DNA of 64,000 nt from Gammaproteobacteria bacterium. GTDB lineage: Bacteria > Pseudomonadota > Gammaproteobacteria > Steroidobacterales > Steroidobacteraceae. The notes below the pieces were generated by a model. It ran no database searches and had not been told where the DNA came from. It worked only from the letters and a program-made list of their open reading frames with translations. Shown one piece after another: positions 1 to 8,003 of this stretch. Location: NCBI GenBank assembly GCA_028293725.1, contig JAQGOE010000257.1, forward strand, positions 1-64,000, read 5' to 3'. Each line of letters begins with the position of its first letter. The stretch's first letter is position 1. A program made the position numbers and the translations under genes.

Positions 1-443
1 GCGATGTGCAGCGGATGAGTGCCGGTAGCGGCGTCCGGCACAGCGAGTTCAACCCTTCGCTGGGTAACCCGGTGCATTTCCTGCAGATCTGGATTCAGCC
101 GGATCAGCAGCGCATCGAACCCAGCTACGAAGAGAAACGCTTCGAGAGCGGAGAGAAGCGGGGTCGCCTGCGGCTCATCGCATCACCCGACCGCGCGGAC
201 GGCTCAGTGCTCATCCATCAGGACGCTCGTGTGTACGCCGGCTTGTTTAACGGCACCGAGCAGGCTGTGTTGGAAGTGAAGCCCGGCCGCCGCGTCTACG
301 TACACGTAGCGCGTGGCTCGGTCACTGCGAACGACACGAAGCTGACCGCTGGCGATGCACTGAAACTCGCCGACGCGACGAAAGTGACGCTCACCGAAGG
401 TAGCGACGCCGAAGTCATCGTGTTCGACCTGCCCGGCAAATAA
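1..443 (+). CDS. Pirin family protein, C-terminal part (5' end outside window)
   Basis: This is the C-terminal part of a YhaK/YhhW-type pirin, a bicupin iron-binding protein; some members have quercetin 2,3-dioxygenase activity. The reading frame is already open at the window edge (codons begin at position 3), so a true start is not visible. The segment VQRMSAGSGVRHSEFN near the edge matches the conserved end of the pirin N-terminal cupin, including the histidine region. It is followed by the FLQIWIQP strand and a second, less conserved cupin rich in beta strands. The frame ends at TAA. The next gene is convergent. The cellular substrate cannot be read from the sequence. Confidence 0.85.
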   Translation, partial: DVQRMSAGSGVRHSEFNPSLGNPVHFLQIWIQPDQQRIEPSYEEKRFESGEKRGRLRLIASPDRADGSVLIHQDARVYAGLFNGTEQAVLEVKPGRRVYVHVARGSVTANDTKLTAGDALKLADATKVTLTEGSDAEVIVFDLPGK

Positions 444-570
444 CCGCGGGCAAAGCCGGCGCGGTTGCGAACCATCGTAACCGCGCCGCCCGGTGTCAAC
501 GAGTCCGCGCCCCGCGCGCCCGAAGGCTACTCGCGCTCACGGCCACTTGCGCACCCGCCGCGCCCAGCCC

Positions 571-1884
571 TCACCGCTCCTTGCGCTCCTTAATCAAGGC
601 CAGCGCAATCAACGTCACAACACCCACACCCGAAAGGTAATACCCAACAGAGGCAATCCCATAGTGGCTCGCCAGGTACGTCGCAACATACGGCGCGGGC
701 GAGGCCCCCACGATCCCGGCCAGGTTGAATGTCAAAGACGCGCCGGTGTAGCGCACGGGAGTCGGAAACAACTCCGCCAGCAACGTCCCCAGCGGCCCGT
801 AGGTAAACCCAACTACCGCGAGCCCCAGACACAAGAACGCCAGCACCCCGAATGTATTCCCCGACCCGAACAACGGCCCGGTCACCATCCCGAACCCGAT
901 GACCCCCAGCGTCGCCGTGATGAGCATTCCGCGGCGCGTCCTCCGATCGGCAACCACCGCCGATAGCGGAATGGTCACCGCGAAAAACAGCACCCCGATC
1001 ATCTGCAACACCAGGAATTCAGTCCGGGGAATTTTCAGCGCCGCCGTCGCCCAGCTGAGTGAAAACACCGTCATCAGGTAAAAGTGCAGGAAGGTCGCTA
1101 CGGCAGCGAAAGTACCGAGAATTAAAGCCCGCGGATGATTCGCGATCACCGCCAACATCGGCACCCGCACCCGCTCGTCATTCTCGATCGCGCGCTGAAA
1201 AGCCGGCGTCTCCGCCAGCCGCAGGCGTACGTAAAGACCGACGAAAACCAACAACGAGCTGGCCAGAAACGGCACGCGCCACCCCCAGGACAGCAATTGC
1301 GCATCGCTCAGAGCGGTCGTCAGCAGCAGAAACGTCGCGGTGGAGCACAGAAACCCTAGCGGCGCGCCAAGCTGCGGAAACATGCCGTACAGCGCCTTCT
1401 TACCCGGGGGCGCGTTCTCGGTAGCCAACAGCACCGCCCCACCCCACTCACCACCGAGCCCGAGACCCTGCCCGAGGCGAAACAACGCCAACAGTATCGG
1501 CGCCGCAATGCCAATCGATGCATAGGTGGGCAGCAACCCGATCGCCACCGTCGAGACCCCCATGGTCAACAACGCAGCGACCAGCGTGGCCTTGCGCCCG
1601 ACACGATCACCGAAGTGCCCGAAGAGCGCCGAGCCCACCGGACGAGCGAAAAATGCGAGCGCGAACGTCGCAAACGACTGCAACGTGGCCGAGGTCGGAT
1701 CGCTCGCCGGAAAGAACAGGTGTGGGAATACCAGCACCGCCGCCGTGGCGTAGATGTAGAAGTCGAAAAACTCGATCGTGGTGCCGATCAGACTCGCGAA
1801 CAACACCCGTCCGGGGGAATTTGTCGCGCCCACAGCAGCCGTACCGGACGAGGCCGTCCGGTCGGCAAAAACGTCTTCACTCAT
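571..1884 (-). CDS. MFS transporter, metabolite:H+ symporter (MHS) type
   Basis: This 437-residue inner-membrane protein has about 12 hydrophobic segments and the features of the MHS branch of the major facilitator superfamily (relatives of ProP, ShiA and KgtP). An N-terminal segment with GTTIEFFDFYIYATAA precedes TM1. The loop motif GHFGDRVGRKATL lies between TM2 and TM3, and RLGQGLGLGGEWGGA is the family signature near TM4. Proton-driven import of a small organic acid, betaine or shikimate-like compound is the family role; the substrate here is unknown. It lies 11 bases downstream of the HAD hydrolase gene on the same strand, so the two may be co-transcribed. It ends convergently with the pirin gene. 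Confidence 0.9.
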   Translation of the reverse strand: MSEDVFADRTASSGTAAVGATNSPGRVLFASLIGTTIEFFDFYIYATAAVLVFPHLFFPASDPTSATLQSFATFALAFFARPVGSALFGHFGDRVGRKATLVAALLTMGVSTVAIGLLPTYASIGIAAPILLALFRLGQGLGLGGEWGGAVLLATENAPPGKKALYGMFPQLGAPLGFLCSTATFLLLTTALSDAQLLSWGWRVPFLASSLLVFVGLYVRLRLAETPAFQRAIENDERVRVPMLAVIANHPRALILGTFAAVATFLHFYLMTVFSLSWATAALKIPRTEFLVLQMIGVLFFAVTIPLSAVVADRRTRRGMLITATLGVIGFGMVTGPLFGSGNTFGVLAFLCLGLAVVGFTYGPLGTLLAELFPTPVRYTGASLTFNLAGIVGASPAPYVATYLASHYGIASVGYYLSGVGVVTLIALALIKERKER

Positions 1885-1895
1885 AGCCGACTAGA

Positions 1896-2567
1896 TTAAC
1901 CCGCCAGCGCCGAAAGATCGCGTTCCGCCAAGGCGCCGATGGCCTCGAGAGTGATATCGGGAACCGGATATTTCGCGATTTCCGCGGCATCGCGGGCATA
2001 GTGGCCCTGCCGCGGAAAGATGGTGGTGAGCTTCGAGCCCCAGGACTGCTTCATCGCCGTGAGGATGCGCACCTTGTCATCGACCATGACGTAATGCTTC
2101 GCCGGATAACGATGCGCCACGGCCTCGAGCATCTTTTCCTTGTGCAGGTAGATGAGCACCCGGCCCTCGACGGCGTCCCAGATTCCGGAGCGCTGGATCT
2201 TGCGCGGCTGGAACACGACGTCACCGTCGGAAAGGACCACAGTGGGACCAATCCTGCGGCAATGCGCCAATGCCGCGAGCGCACCGGGATAAAGCTGCTT
2301 GGGAAAAGGATAGTCCACCAGGAAGGAGGACATCAGCAGCAGCTGCTGGTCATCGAGATTCTCGAGCCGATAGCGCTGCAGCGCCCCGAGATAGTCGGCA
2401 TAGCCCAATTGCCCGCGCAACTCCTCGAAAATAGCCCAATACCTATCGCGCTTGGCACGGCCGAACTCACGCTCGAGATGGTTGCCCAGGTCGTCCTGCA
2501 CGGCGTCGTTGTCGAGAAGGGTATTGTCGACATCGAACAAAAACACAGTCTCGCGGCCTTCCGACAT
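1896..2567 (-). CDS. HAD family hydrolase
   Basis: This 223-residue soluble hydrolase belongs to the haloacid dehalogenase superfamily. Motif I, FLFDVDNTLLDND, supplies the nucleophile Asp12 and the acid/base Asp14. A helical cap region (about residues 25-95) carries several Tyr/Arg/Leu-rich helices. VVLSDGD is the motif II region and VMVDDK the Mg-binding motif IV. Phosphatase or dehalogenase chemistry is likely, but the substrate is unknown. The ATG at 2567 has a GTGAGG Shine-Dalgarno-like stretch upstream. The downstream MHS transporter follows after 11 bases, suggesting a two-gene transcript. Confidence 0.85.
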   Translation of the reverse strand: MSEGRETVFLFDVDNTLLDNDAVQDDLGNHLEREFGRAKRDRYWAIFEELRGQLGYADYLGALQRYRLENLDDQQLLLMSSFLVDYPFPKQLYPGALAALAHCRRIGPTVVLSDGDVVFQPRKIQRSGIWDAVEGRVLIYLHKEKMLEAVAHRYPAKHYVMVDDKVRILTAMKQSWGSKLTTIFPRQGHYARDAAEIAKYPVPDITLEAIGALAERDLSALAG

Positions 2568-2711
2568 GACGCCTCACTCACTCGAGCATGGATAAGGCGG
2601 GCAGCTTACAGGCAGTCCAATTCGACTGTCTTGTTCCCAGGAGCTGCCTTTAGGCTTGATGCTCCGGCGGCAGCGGTCCCGGGTTCGAATCCAGCCGGGC
2701 GAGATTGACGG
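2568..2711. other. Structured intergenic stretch with tRNA 3'-half-like segment
   Basis: This 144-base spacer lies between the HAD hydrolase start and the end of the reductase gene. It contains a nested inverted repeat: GGCAGCT at 2600-2606 with AGCTGCC at 2642-2648, enclosing CAGTC (2613-2617) and GACTG (2624-2628). At 2675-2702 lies a segment with a TTCGAAT T-loop and a GCCGGGCGA 3' side that resembles the 3' half of a tRNA. The T-stem pairs poorly, and no matching 5' acceptor or anticodon arm is present, so it is not a functional tRNA. It may be a degraded tRNA end or an old attachment site. Confidence 0.35.
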
Positions 2712-3611
2712 CTAAGATGTTTCAGGGATACGCAGCTGCTCGAGGTCGGCGATCAACCCGGGCCCGACCGGCTCCCATCCCAGTTTCCTTCGCGTTTGCG
2801 CGCTGGAGGCAGGCATGTCGCGCCCGGCAAACATTGCGAGCCAGCCGAACCAGGCCTGGACCTCTTCCGGCGCAATGGATCTGACCGGCAGCATCAGGCG
2901 TCGACCAATGGCTTCCGCAACATCGCGCATCGGTATCCCCTCTTCCGCGACCGCATGATACCTTGCGTTCGGCTCGGCCTTTTCGACCGCCAGCCTGTAG
3001 AGGCGGGCCACATCGAGAAAATACGCCGATGGCCAGCGATTGAGTCCGTCTCCAACATACACACACGCGCCCTTCGCGCGATACATCTCGATCACAGGGG
3101 TGATGAGACCCTGTTTAACAGGGTCGTGAACCTGCGGGAGTCGCACCACCGAGACATTCACTCCGTCTGCGGCAACGGAAGCGGCCGCCTCCTCCGAGGC
3201 TGCGCGAGGATGCACATCGGAACCGACGGTTGGATTGTCTTCCTTGGCCGGCTGACCGGGTACGGTGTTGGCTAGCGGGGTCCCGGAGGTCACGATCAGG
3301 GGCCGGCCGGAGCCGGCGAGAACCGATCCGAGCGCTTTGATCACACGGCGATCATCCTCACAGTTGTCCACGAATTTCGAGAAGTCATGGTTGAAGGCCA
3401 AGTGGATAACGCCGTCCGCTTGCGCCGCCCCCTTCTTGAGGCTGTCCTCATCCTCTATTGACCCGCGATAAACCTCGGCGCCCATGGCCGCCAGGGCCGC
3501 TGCCTTGTCGTTTGAACGACAGAGGCCGAGCACCTGGTGGCCCGCCGCGATCAACTCCTTGACGACGGCCGAGCCAATGAATCCGGTGGCTCCAGTGACA
3601 AACACACGCAT
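2712..3611 (-). CDS. NAD(P)-binding extended SDR family reductase/epimerase
   Basis: This 299-residue protein has a Rossmann fold. GATGFIG (residues 7-13) binds the dinucleotide at the extreme N-terminus, and the following strand ends in LCRS, which suggests NADP preference. Atypical or extended SDR proteins of this kind act as epimerases, dehydratases or reductases. The usual catalytic YxxxK is not evident; the equivalent stretch reads HPRAASEEAAAS. The ATG at 3611 was chosen because it gives the GATGFIG-first architecture and has GGAG upstream. A longer in-frame extension to 4010 would run antisense through the neighbouring regulator and is unlikely. The gene is divergent from the MmyB-like regulator (93-base spacer), a common pairing in which the regulator controls the oxidoreductase. 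Confidence 0.88.
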   Translation of the reverse strand: MRVFVTGATGFIGSAVVKELIAAGHQVLGLCRSNDKAAALAAMGAEVYRGSIEDEDSLKKGAAQADGVIHLAFNHDFSKFVDNCEDDRRVIKALGSVLAGSGRPLIVTSGTPLANTVPGQPAKEDNPTVGSDVHPRAASEEAAASVAADGVNVSVVRLPQVHDPVKQGLITPVIEMYRAKGACVYVGDGLNRWPSAYFLDVARLYRLAVEKAEPNARYHAVAEEGIPMRDVAEAIGRRLMLPVRSIAPEEVQAWFGWLAMFAGRDMPASSAQTRRKLGWEPVGPGLIADLEQLRIPETS

Positions 3612-3704
3612 GAGTAAAGTCTCCAGGTTTCCTTCGAGACAACTCTCGGCCCAAATTGTATTCTGGTAAAGTAGTGATCTCATCATAGTAAGATTGCTAA
3701 CAGG

Positions 3705-4532
3705 ATGAGCGAGCATCAGCCGACAGAAAACCCACTCGGCACCTATCTCCGGAACCGTCGGGCGAAGCTCGATCCGGCCGCTCTCGGCTTTCCGTCGCAG
3801 CGTCGCCGTACCCTCGGCCTGCGCCGCGAGGAGGTTGCGCAGCGCGCCAACATCAGCCCGACTTGGTACGCGTGGCTCGAGCAGGGGCGTGGCGGTGCGC
3901 CATCCGCTGATGTGCTCGACCGGATCGCCCGCGCCTTGATGCTGACGGATGTCGAGCGCGAGCATCTTTTTCTGCTCGGCCTCGGACGCCCGCCCGAGGC
4001 GCGCTATCAAAGGAACGAGGGCGTCACGCCGCGGCTGCAGCGCGTTCTCGATGCGTTAGACCCGAGCCCCGCGGTGATCAGGACCGCGACATGGGACGTC
4101 ATCGCCTGGAACCGGGCGGCGACCGTAATGCTGATGGACTATGGATCGCTACCACCGGAGCGGCGAAATATCCTGCGCTTCATCTTTCTCGATCCGCGCG
4201 CTCGCGCTGCGCAGTACGACTGGGAAAGTGTGGCGCGGTTCGTGTTGGGCTCGTTCAGGGTGGAAGCGGCCCGCGCCGGAGCCGCGGCCGAAGTGGAACC
4301 TCTCGTCGATGAACTGTGCCGGCTCAGTCCCGAGTTCAAGGCGATGTGGCGCGACAACGAGGTTCGCGGCGCCCATGGCGAGAGGGTCAAACATATACGG
4401 CACCCGGTCTTGGGTCCGCTCGCCTTCGAATATTCGGCGTTCGCGGTCGATGGTCGAACGGACCTCAGCATGATCGTCTACAACCCGGCGACGCCAGAGG
4501 ACGCCCGCCGGATCCAGTCTTTGATTGCCTAA
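3705..4532 (+). CDS. Helix-turn-helix transcriptional regulator, MmyB-like
   Basis: This 275-residue protein has an N-terminal XRE-type HTH (about residues 10-85). The segments LGLRREEVAQRANISPTWYA and LEQGRGGAPSADVLDRIARAL are typical of the family. Residues 100-270 form the MmyB ligand-binding domain, a PAS-like fold that in Streptomyces MmyB relatives binds a fatty acid-like ligand. Conserved pieces include WDVIAWNRAA, the NILRFIFLDP region and a C-terminal YNPATPEDARR. It probably senses a small hydrophobic molecule and controls the divergent reductase. The spacer at 3612-3704 is noticeably AT-richer than its surroundings and holds both promoters. Confidence 0.9.
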   Translation: MSEHQPTENPLGTYLRNRRAKLDPAALGFPSQRRRTLGLRREEVAQRANISPTWYAWLEQGRGGAPSADVLDRIARALMLTDVEREHLFLLGLGRPPEARYQRNEGVTPRLQRVLDALDPSPAVIRTATWDVIAWNRAATVMLMDYGSLPPERRNILRFIFLDPRARAAQYDWESVARFVLGSFRVEAARAGAAAEVEPLVDELCRLSPEFKAMWRDNEVRGAHGERVKHIRHPVLGPLAFEYSAFAVDGRTDLSMIVYNPATPEDARRIQSLIA

Positions 4533-4675
4533 GCCGCCCCCGATGCGGGGCCCCACGTTCGTTGCCATCCCACGGCGGCGGCGCCATTCTTGCTGCTCAC
4601 CGCTTCCGTCAACCCAGGGCGCCCCGGAACGTTGCACCTTTGCAGGTCACTTTTTCGGCGAAGAGGGCACCGAAC

Positions 4676-5935
4676 GTGAACACTAAACACAGGGATCTCA
4701 AGCGCGCATTGGCCTATACGGGTGGAGCGGCACTGCTGGTCTGCCTGGCGAGCTGCGGACACGATGACCGCAATGACTTCATCGGCCCCGGCCCCGGCCC
4801 GGGATACACCCCCAACTCCGTTGCCATAGCCGACGTAAACGGCGATGGGACACCGGACCTCCTCGTCGCCACCACGGTCGATCAAGGTCTCGCGAATAAT
4901 CCGGGTGTCGCCTCGGTCTACCTCGGCACCCCCGCCGCTCCGGGCACCTATCAACCGGGCACCGACTACTCCACCACCGGAACGAACCCCTCCGGCATCG
5001 CCGCCGTGGCCCTCGCGGGCTCCGGAAGCACCGACATGGTGGTCTCGAATTTCGGGAACGGCACGGCCTCGGTCCTCATGCACGACCCGGCCAACCCCGG
5101 CAAATTTCTCGCCGCCACCACGCTCACCACGGGTGGACAACCCAACCAGGTCGTAAGCGCCGACCTCAACGGCGACGGCCTACCCGACCTCGTCTTTGCC
5201 GACCTCAGCACCAGTGGCAACGCCATCGTGATGCTGCAGAACGCTACGACTCCGGGACAATTCGCGGCACCCCTGGATCTGCCCACTGGAGCCCTGACCG
5301 CCAGCGTGGCCATCGGCGATCTCAACGGCGACGGCAAACCCGACATCGTTGCCACGACCTTCGATACCAACGGTAACAACGGCGCGGTCGCTGTCTTCCT
5401 GCAGAATCCAGCCACCCCCGGCACATTCATGGCACCCGTGACCTTCCCCGCGGGCGCGCAACCGCAATCCGTGAGAATTCTGGACGTGAACGGCGACGGC
5501 TTACCGGATCTCGTCGTCGCGAACCGCGGACCGGGAGGTGATGGAACGGGATCGGCCGGCGTCTCCGTACTTATCCAGGACCCCGCGCATCCCGGCAGTT
5601 TCCTCGCGCCGGTCACTTACACGACACCCTGGGGTGCGATCGACGTCGCCGTAGCCGACCTGAACGGTGACGGAAAGCCCGATCTAGTCGTCGCGAGCCT
5701 TGGGCCCAGCCCGACCGGTGCCGTCTCGGTTCTCCTCCAGAGTACGACCACCGCGGGCGCCTTCGGAACGGCCACGACTTACGCCGGCTTCGGGCAGCCC
5801 CTGAGCGTGGCGATTGCCGATCTCAACGGCGACGGCCATCCTGACATCGCGGTAGCCGACGGTTTCACTGCGAGTGTCATGTTGCAAAACGCCGCTTCGC
5901 CCGGAACGTTCGCCAACGCTGTGCAAGTTAACTAG
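4676..5935 (+). CDS. FG-GAP/VCBS repeat lipoprotein
   Basis: This secreted lipoprotein of about 419 residues is likely anchored in the outer membrane. The GTG at 4676 was chosen because AAGAGGG lies 8 bases upstream and the frame then opens with a charged n-region, a hydrophobic stretch and a lipobox, LASC, with Cys27 as the lipidated residue. A short Pro/Gly linker follows. About six repeats of roughly 60 residues come next, each built around a calcium-binding D-[LV]-NGDG-x-PD motif as in integrin-like FG-GAP/VCBS propellers. Such proteins bind ligands or surfaces; no enzymatic motif is visible. The stop lies inside a 13-bp tandem repeat shared with the convergent gene. Confidence 0.85.
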   Translation: MNTKHRDLKRALAYTGGAALLVCLASCGHDDRNDFIGPGPGPGYTPNSVAIADVNGDGTPDLLVATTVDQGLANNPGVASVYLGTPAAPGTYQPGTDYSTTGTNPSGIAAVALAGSGSTDMVVSNFGNGTASVLMHDPANPGKFLAATTLTTGGQPNQVVSADLNGDGLPDLVFADLSTSGNAIVMLQNATTPGQFAAPLDLPTGALTASVAIGDLNGDGKPDIVATTFDTNGNNGAVAVFLQNPATPGTFMAPVTFPAGAQPQSVRILDVNGDGLPDLVVANRGPGGDGTGSAGVSVLIQDPAHPGSFLAPVTYTTPWGAIDVAVADLNGDGKPDLVVASLGPSPTGAVSVLLQSTTTAGAFGTATTYAGFGQPLSVAIADLNGDGHPDIAVADGFTASVMLQNAASPGTFANAVQVN

Positions 5936-5961
5936 GCAAGTTAACTAGGCAGGTCAACTAG
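5924..5961. repeat. Three 12-13-bp tandem units spanning two convergent stop codons
   Basis: CAAGTTAACTAGG occurs at 5924-5936 and exactly again at 5937-5949. A diverged third unit, CAGGTCAACTAG, follows at 5950-5961. The first unit holds the TAG of the FG-GAP lipoprotein. The third holds, on the minus strand, the TAG of the alpha/beta-hydrolase-domain gene. The first two units also each contain the palindrome AGTTAACT. This looks like a local slippage duplication in the 22-base convergent gap. Confidence 0.8.
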
Positions 5962-7976
5962 CGCGTCGCCTCTTCCCAATCCTGTCGCCCGCGAGCCATG
6001 AGCGCGGCACGGTCCTCGGGCAGCACCCAGCGCTGCTCGACGAGATCATCGAGGGCGTGTCCGAATCGATCGAGGTAATCTTCGCGGCTGCCGTAGCGCT
6101 CCTCGACAGACTTGCGCGGATCGCGCGCTTTACGGCGCTCGCTCGCCGTCCTGGCGAACGGAATGTAGGAAACCTCGAACGCGACCCGTTGAGTGGGCGC
6201 TCCGATCAAGGGATCGCGCAGATTCCAACCCGTGTAGGTCCCGAGCGGCACGACGAGCTCCGGCAGCCGCACTCCATCGCTTTCATTGCCATCCACGTCC
6301 ACCTGCGGTACCAACAAGGGGAAACGCTGGCCCACCTTCGGCGGCTGGATGCCGAGCACACCTTGACGCCATTGGGGACCGAAATCGAGGCGCGCGACCT
6401 CATTGGCCTCCTGCGCCCGATTGACCTCGGGAATCGGCGGAAACGCATACTCGCGTAGCGGGACGAGCGTCCCATTGTCGATCCGTGGATAGCTACTGCG
6501 AGGCGGCGCGGTGTCGCTCCGAACCCACGCGTCCATGTTGGTCAGCATCGCGCGCCAGAAATACTTGATGGGCAGCGCGGACTCCGCCTCCTGCCCGAGG
6601 AGATCGCCATCCCCTTTGCGCGGCGGCGCAGGGCCGGAAAAATGTTGTAGTCCGGTAAAGTGATAGATCCTGACATTGTCAGACAGCGGGACATCCTGCT
6701 TGCCCTCCGCATCGATGGAAATGAGCGCGGCGGCCCGCCCCCAATACTCGTAGGACGTGTTCGAGAAAAAGATCTTCGGCACGACCTTATCGGCCGTCGC
6801 GCGATCGAGCAGCCCAGCACGCTCGCCGGTAATCGGATCGGTCTCGGGAAGATCGGTGAAGGGGAAAACATCGGTTGGAAAGTAAACCGACGAGGTCGGT
6901 TGTGCGTCCCGCGAGGGCTGCGCGAACCGATAGTTGAAACTGCCGCGGCCGGCGCCGGCGACGTGCGCGAGAACGCCGTCCAACGCGCGTTTGCCCTCTT
7001 CGTCGGCATTGAATCCTTCATAGAGGAAGTCGCGCAGAAAACGGCCGTTTTGCGAAATCCCCTCGCCGTAGACGCGGGTCGCTGGGACGATCGAATCCGG
7101 GCGGTGCTTGGCGTAGGAGGCGAAGTCGCGGACCGCCGCGAAGCCGAGACCCGCAATCACCGGATCGGCCACGACGTACACGTACTCGTAGATGCGACCG
7201 GGTTGAAACCCGCCGTTCAGATGAATATGCCGATCGCTGGGAGTGAGCTTCCCATTCACGGTTTCAGCAAACTGCCATTGCGATGCCGGAATGAGAATGC
7301 GCTTGGCATCCCGCGAGTCGCGAACGGTCAACACGTTGCGGGAATCACTCATGTTGGCGACCGGATACTCGAGGCCGCCGATAGTGCCGGTGATCAGATG
7401 CCCGAGCGGAATCTCCTCCGCCACGCGAGAAAGCATCACATCGCCCCGGAGTAAGCCGGTGATCCGCCGACCACCCTCTTTTGCGATGGGGGCATACAGC
7501 TTCAAGGCATCCTGCCCCGCGGCATCCCATTGCCACCCCACGCTGACGATCGTAAAACCTTTGCGCAGCAACCACGCATCACCCGCGTCGTGGCCGAGAT
7601 CGGCATCGCCACCATCGACGAGGGAAACGAAGCGCGCGCGCCCGCGATTCGGGACCTCCAGCAGCAGCGAGCCGTTGGCCCGGTGCGGGTCCTTGGGTCG
7701 AAACGCCACGAAATCCGCGGAAAATTCGACTTCGCCGTGTCTCAGATTCACGGCGTCGTGGAGGTCCACGATGCGGGAGTTGTGCGCGTTGTCCACCCGA
7801 ACGGAGAAGAAGATTTGTCCGTTGAGTCGCTCGTAGGGGCCGGCATCGCCGAAGCTCTTGCCCCCGAGCACGTCCGTGCGCGACTCGATCTCGACGCGGG
7901 TAACGCGCGCCTGCAGAGGCGCGCTCACCCAAACCAAAATCAACAGTAGTCGAAGGATCCTGCCAGTCTGCCGCAT
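5958..7976 (-). CDS. Secreted alpha/beta hydrolase domain-containing protein
   Basis: This 672-residue protein begins with a signal peptide (basic MRQTGR, then a Leu/Val-rich core ending LQARV around residue 23). The rest matches the large 'alpha/beta hydrolase domain' family of exported proteins found in many soil and aquatic proteobacteria. A nucleophile-elbow-like GISQNG lies at residues 306-311 within RVYGEGISQNGRFLRDF. It is preceded by a beta-rich N-terminal region (about 25-270) and followed by YEYWGRAAALI and HFTGLQHF. Hydrolysis of an ester or amide outside the cytoplasm is inferred; the substrate is unknown. The ATG lacks a recognisable Shine-Dalgarno, and a GCTAAT box lies just upstream, which could mean a leaderless transcript. 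Confidence 0.8.
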   Translation of the reverse strand: MRQTGRILRLLLILVWVSAPLQARVTRVEIESRTDVLGGKSFGDAGPYERLNGQIFFSVRVDNAHNSRIVDLHDAVNLRHGEVEFSADFVAFRPKDPHRANGSLLLEVPNRGRARFVSLVDGGDADLGHDAGDAWLLRKGFTIVSVGWQWDAAGQDALKLYAPIAKEGGRRITGLLRGDVMLSRVAEEIPLGHLITGTIGGLEYPVANMSDSRNVLTVRDSRDAKRILIPASQWQFAETVNGKLTPSDRHIHLNGGFQPGRIYEYVYVVADPVIAGLGFAAVRDFASYAKHRPDSIVPATRVYGEGISQNGRFLRDFLYEGFNADEEGKRALDGVLAHVAGAGRGSFNYRFAQPSRDAQPTSSVYFPTDVFPFTDLPETDPITGERAGLLDRATADKVVPKIFFSNTSYEYWGRAAALISIDAEGKQDVPLSDNVRIYHFTGLQHFSGPAPPRKGDGDLLGQEAESALPIKYFWRAMLTNMDAWVRSDTAPPRSSYPRIDNGTLVPLREYAFPPIPEVNRAQEANEVARLDFGPQWRQGVLGIQPPKVGQRFPLLVPQVDVDGNESDGVRLPELVVPLGTYTGWNLRDPLIGAPTQRVAFEVSYIPFARTASERRKARDPRKSVEERYGSREDYLDRFGHALDDLVEQRWVLPEDRAALMARGRQDWEEATR

Positions 7977-8003
7977 GCGCGGCAGATTAGCATGTCAGGA
8001 GAT

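Noticed and set aside
2675..2702. A tRNA gene
   Set aside because: Only a T-loop and a 3'-side-like segment are present; the T-stem mispairs and there is no matching acceptor 5' strand, D-arm or anticodon arm.
3612..4010. In-frame upstream extension of the SDR reductase gene
   Set aside because: It would place about 130 unconserved residues before the Rossmann GATGFIG motif and run antisense through the divergent regulator; the ATG at 3611 has its own GGAG.
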